64,000 bases of DNA from Sneathiella chungangensis (lineage in GTDB: Bacteria; Pseudomonadota; Alphaproteobacteria; Sneathiellales; Sneathiellaceae), in contig NZ_WTVA01000004.1 of the NCBI RefSeq assembly GCF_009882935.1, positions 408,657-472,656 of the forward strand. The letters are read 5' to 3'. How positions within the stretch are numbered: position 1 is the stretch's first letter; every line of letters begins with the position of its first letter. Shown here one piece after another: positions 63,475 through 64,000 of the stretch. Both the position numbers and the translations under genes were made by a program. The notes below the pieces were generated by a model. The model searched no databases and was not told the origin of the DNA. It was given only the letters and a program-made list of their open reading frames with translations.

Positions 63475-64000
63475 CTATTGTTTCACCATATGAACGCCGA
63501 TGGTGCCTGAACAACCTGGCGGAGTTCCGCCAGTTGTTGATGTGGCGGTGAGGCGCTCGTCGCCGCTATCCAGCTTGAATCTTTCCGTCCATTTCCACTG
63601 ATGGCCCCCTTCTGGATAATCAAATTTAAGATTGACAAAATCGTCAGCGTTCTCGCCAGTGACATATAGCCCGGCTCGGCCACTCCAGTATGTTCTGGAA
63701 AATCGGCCTTTTCTGAAATCGAGTAGGAAAACCCATGTATTATCGCGGCCGCACCAACTTGTATTGCCGGTATTTGCTTTATATGTGGCAACTACCCGCC
63801 ACGTTCCGGTGGGATCGAATCTTTTTACGCCACTGGTCCTTAGTTGCGCGAGTTCGTTGAGGCGTTGCTGCGCCGCTGCGGCATAGGGTCCGTCGCCATA
63901 CCTGTCCATGAAATCTTGTAGCACCAACGGATCATTCGTGTTTTCGGCCTGCTTCCATGCCTCCATCATTGCTTTATCACCGGTGGTAAGCTGTTCATTC
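63475..64000 (-). CDS. C-terminal part of an unknown protein running off the window
   Basis: The frame is open to the last base of the window, so the 5' part of the gene is missing. The visible protein has a short alpha-helical segment, AWKQAENTNDPLVLQDFMDRYGDGPYAAAAQQRLNEL, that resembles the spacer repeats (W..I..S.DP..L..F...YP.G.fa..A..RL..L) of alphaproteobacterial caspase-like and SEL1-like proteins. It ends in a beta-rich domain with cysteines (TSWCGRDNTWVFLLD, TGGTPPGCSGTIGVHMVKQ). An internal ATG at 63969 could begin a 164-residue protein. The family remains unassigned. Confidence 0.6.
   Translation of the reverse strand, partial: NEQLTTGDKAMMEAWKQAENTNDPLVLQDFMDRYGDGPYAAAAQQRLNELAQLRTSGVKRFDPTGTWRVVATYKANTGNTSWCGRDNTWVFLLDFRKGRFSRTYWSGRAGLYVTGENADDFVNLKFDYPEGGHQWKWTERFKLDSGDERLTATSTTGGTPPGCSGTIGVHMVKQ

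Noticed and set aside
1..64000. CRISPR arrays, insertion sequences, prophage or tRNA genes
   Set aside because: No direct-repeat arrays with spacers, no transposase or integrase frames and no tRNA-like clover-leaf structures were found by reading.

Overview
The window is a GC-rich stretch of chromosome from a Gram-negative bacterium, most likely an alphaproteobacterium. The signs are an Omp85 TamA/TamB pair, a LivHMGF operon followed by a fused indolepyruvate ferredoxin oxidoreductase, a TAXI solute-binding protein, and a remnant of a Rickettsia-type 17 kDa surface antigen. I cannot name the genus. I see no tRNA, rRNA, CRISPR array, insertion sequence or prophage.

Layout. (1) 87-1868 is a methyl-accepting chemotaxis protein closed by a clear terminator. 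(2) 2048-6014 is a translationally coupled trio: type 2 (AMP-phosphorylase-like) thymidine phosphorylase, PRPP synthetase and a beta-CASP metallo-beta-lactamase nuclease. It looks like an RNA or nucleotide recycling unit. (3) 6264-11136 is an HlyD / double-ATPase / ABC-2 permease export system. (4) 11279-26355 is a nearly complete aryl polyene (APE) type II polyketide operon. It holds a lipoprotein, apeC, an acyltransferase, two ACPs, a membrane protein, an aryl-ACP ligase, two half-site dehydratases, a glycosyltransferase-acyltransferase fusion, a thioesterase, a LolA-like carrier, an MMPL exporter, a DUF3261-like lipoprotein, ketosynthases and a ketoreductase. It also carries a FAD enzyme with flavin-dependent halogenase motifs, which suggests a halogenated (xanthomonadin-like) pigment. 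(5) A PilZ protein and a secreted DUF6134-like protein lie convergent to the operon, followed by tamA-tamB and a decayed surface-antigen fragment.

(6) 34223-39475 is a run of small metabolic genes on both strands: enoyl-CoA hydratase, lipocalin-like, VOC, DUF2238, GNAT, LysE, SnoaL-like and an alpha/beta hydrolase. (7) 39618-42484 pairs a TAXI periplasmic binding protein with a PAS histidine kinase and no TRAP permease. (8) 42486-44618 is a LysE exporter divergent from a MocR-type regulator, with palindromic half-sites between them. (9) 45479-54066 is a branched-chain amino acid-type ABC importer followed by indolepyruvate ferredoxin oxidoreductase. (10) 55422-56939 is a lone, strikingly AT-rich KAP-family P-loop NTPase that looks horizontally acquired. 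(11) 57135 to the end holds ettA, a glutathione S-transferase, an unknown lipoprotein, rfbC-rfbB-rfbD, a YbgC-like thioesterase and the 3' part of a protein that runs off the window.

How the genes work together. In the APE block, an aryl starter is loaded on an ACP, extended by KS/KR/DH cycles, possibly halogenated, transferred to a lipid-like acceptor and moved to the envelope by the LolA/MMPL pair. TamA/TamB and the rfb sugar genes also serve the outer envelope. The Liv/indolepyruvate oxidoreductase block suggests uptake and oxidative decarboxylation of aromatic or branched 2-oxo acids. Functions are inferred from motifs and gene order; no database search was run.
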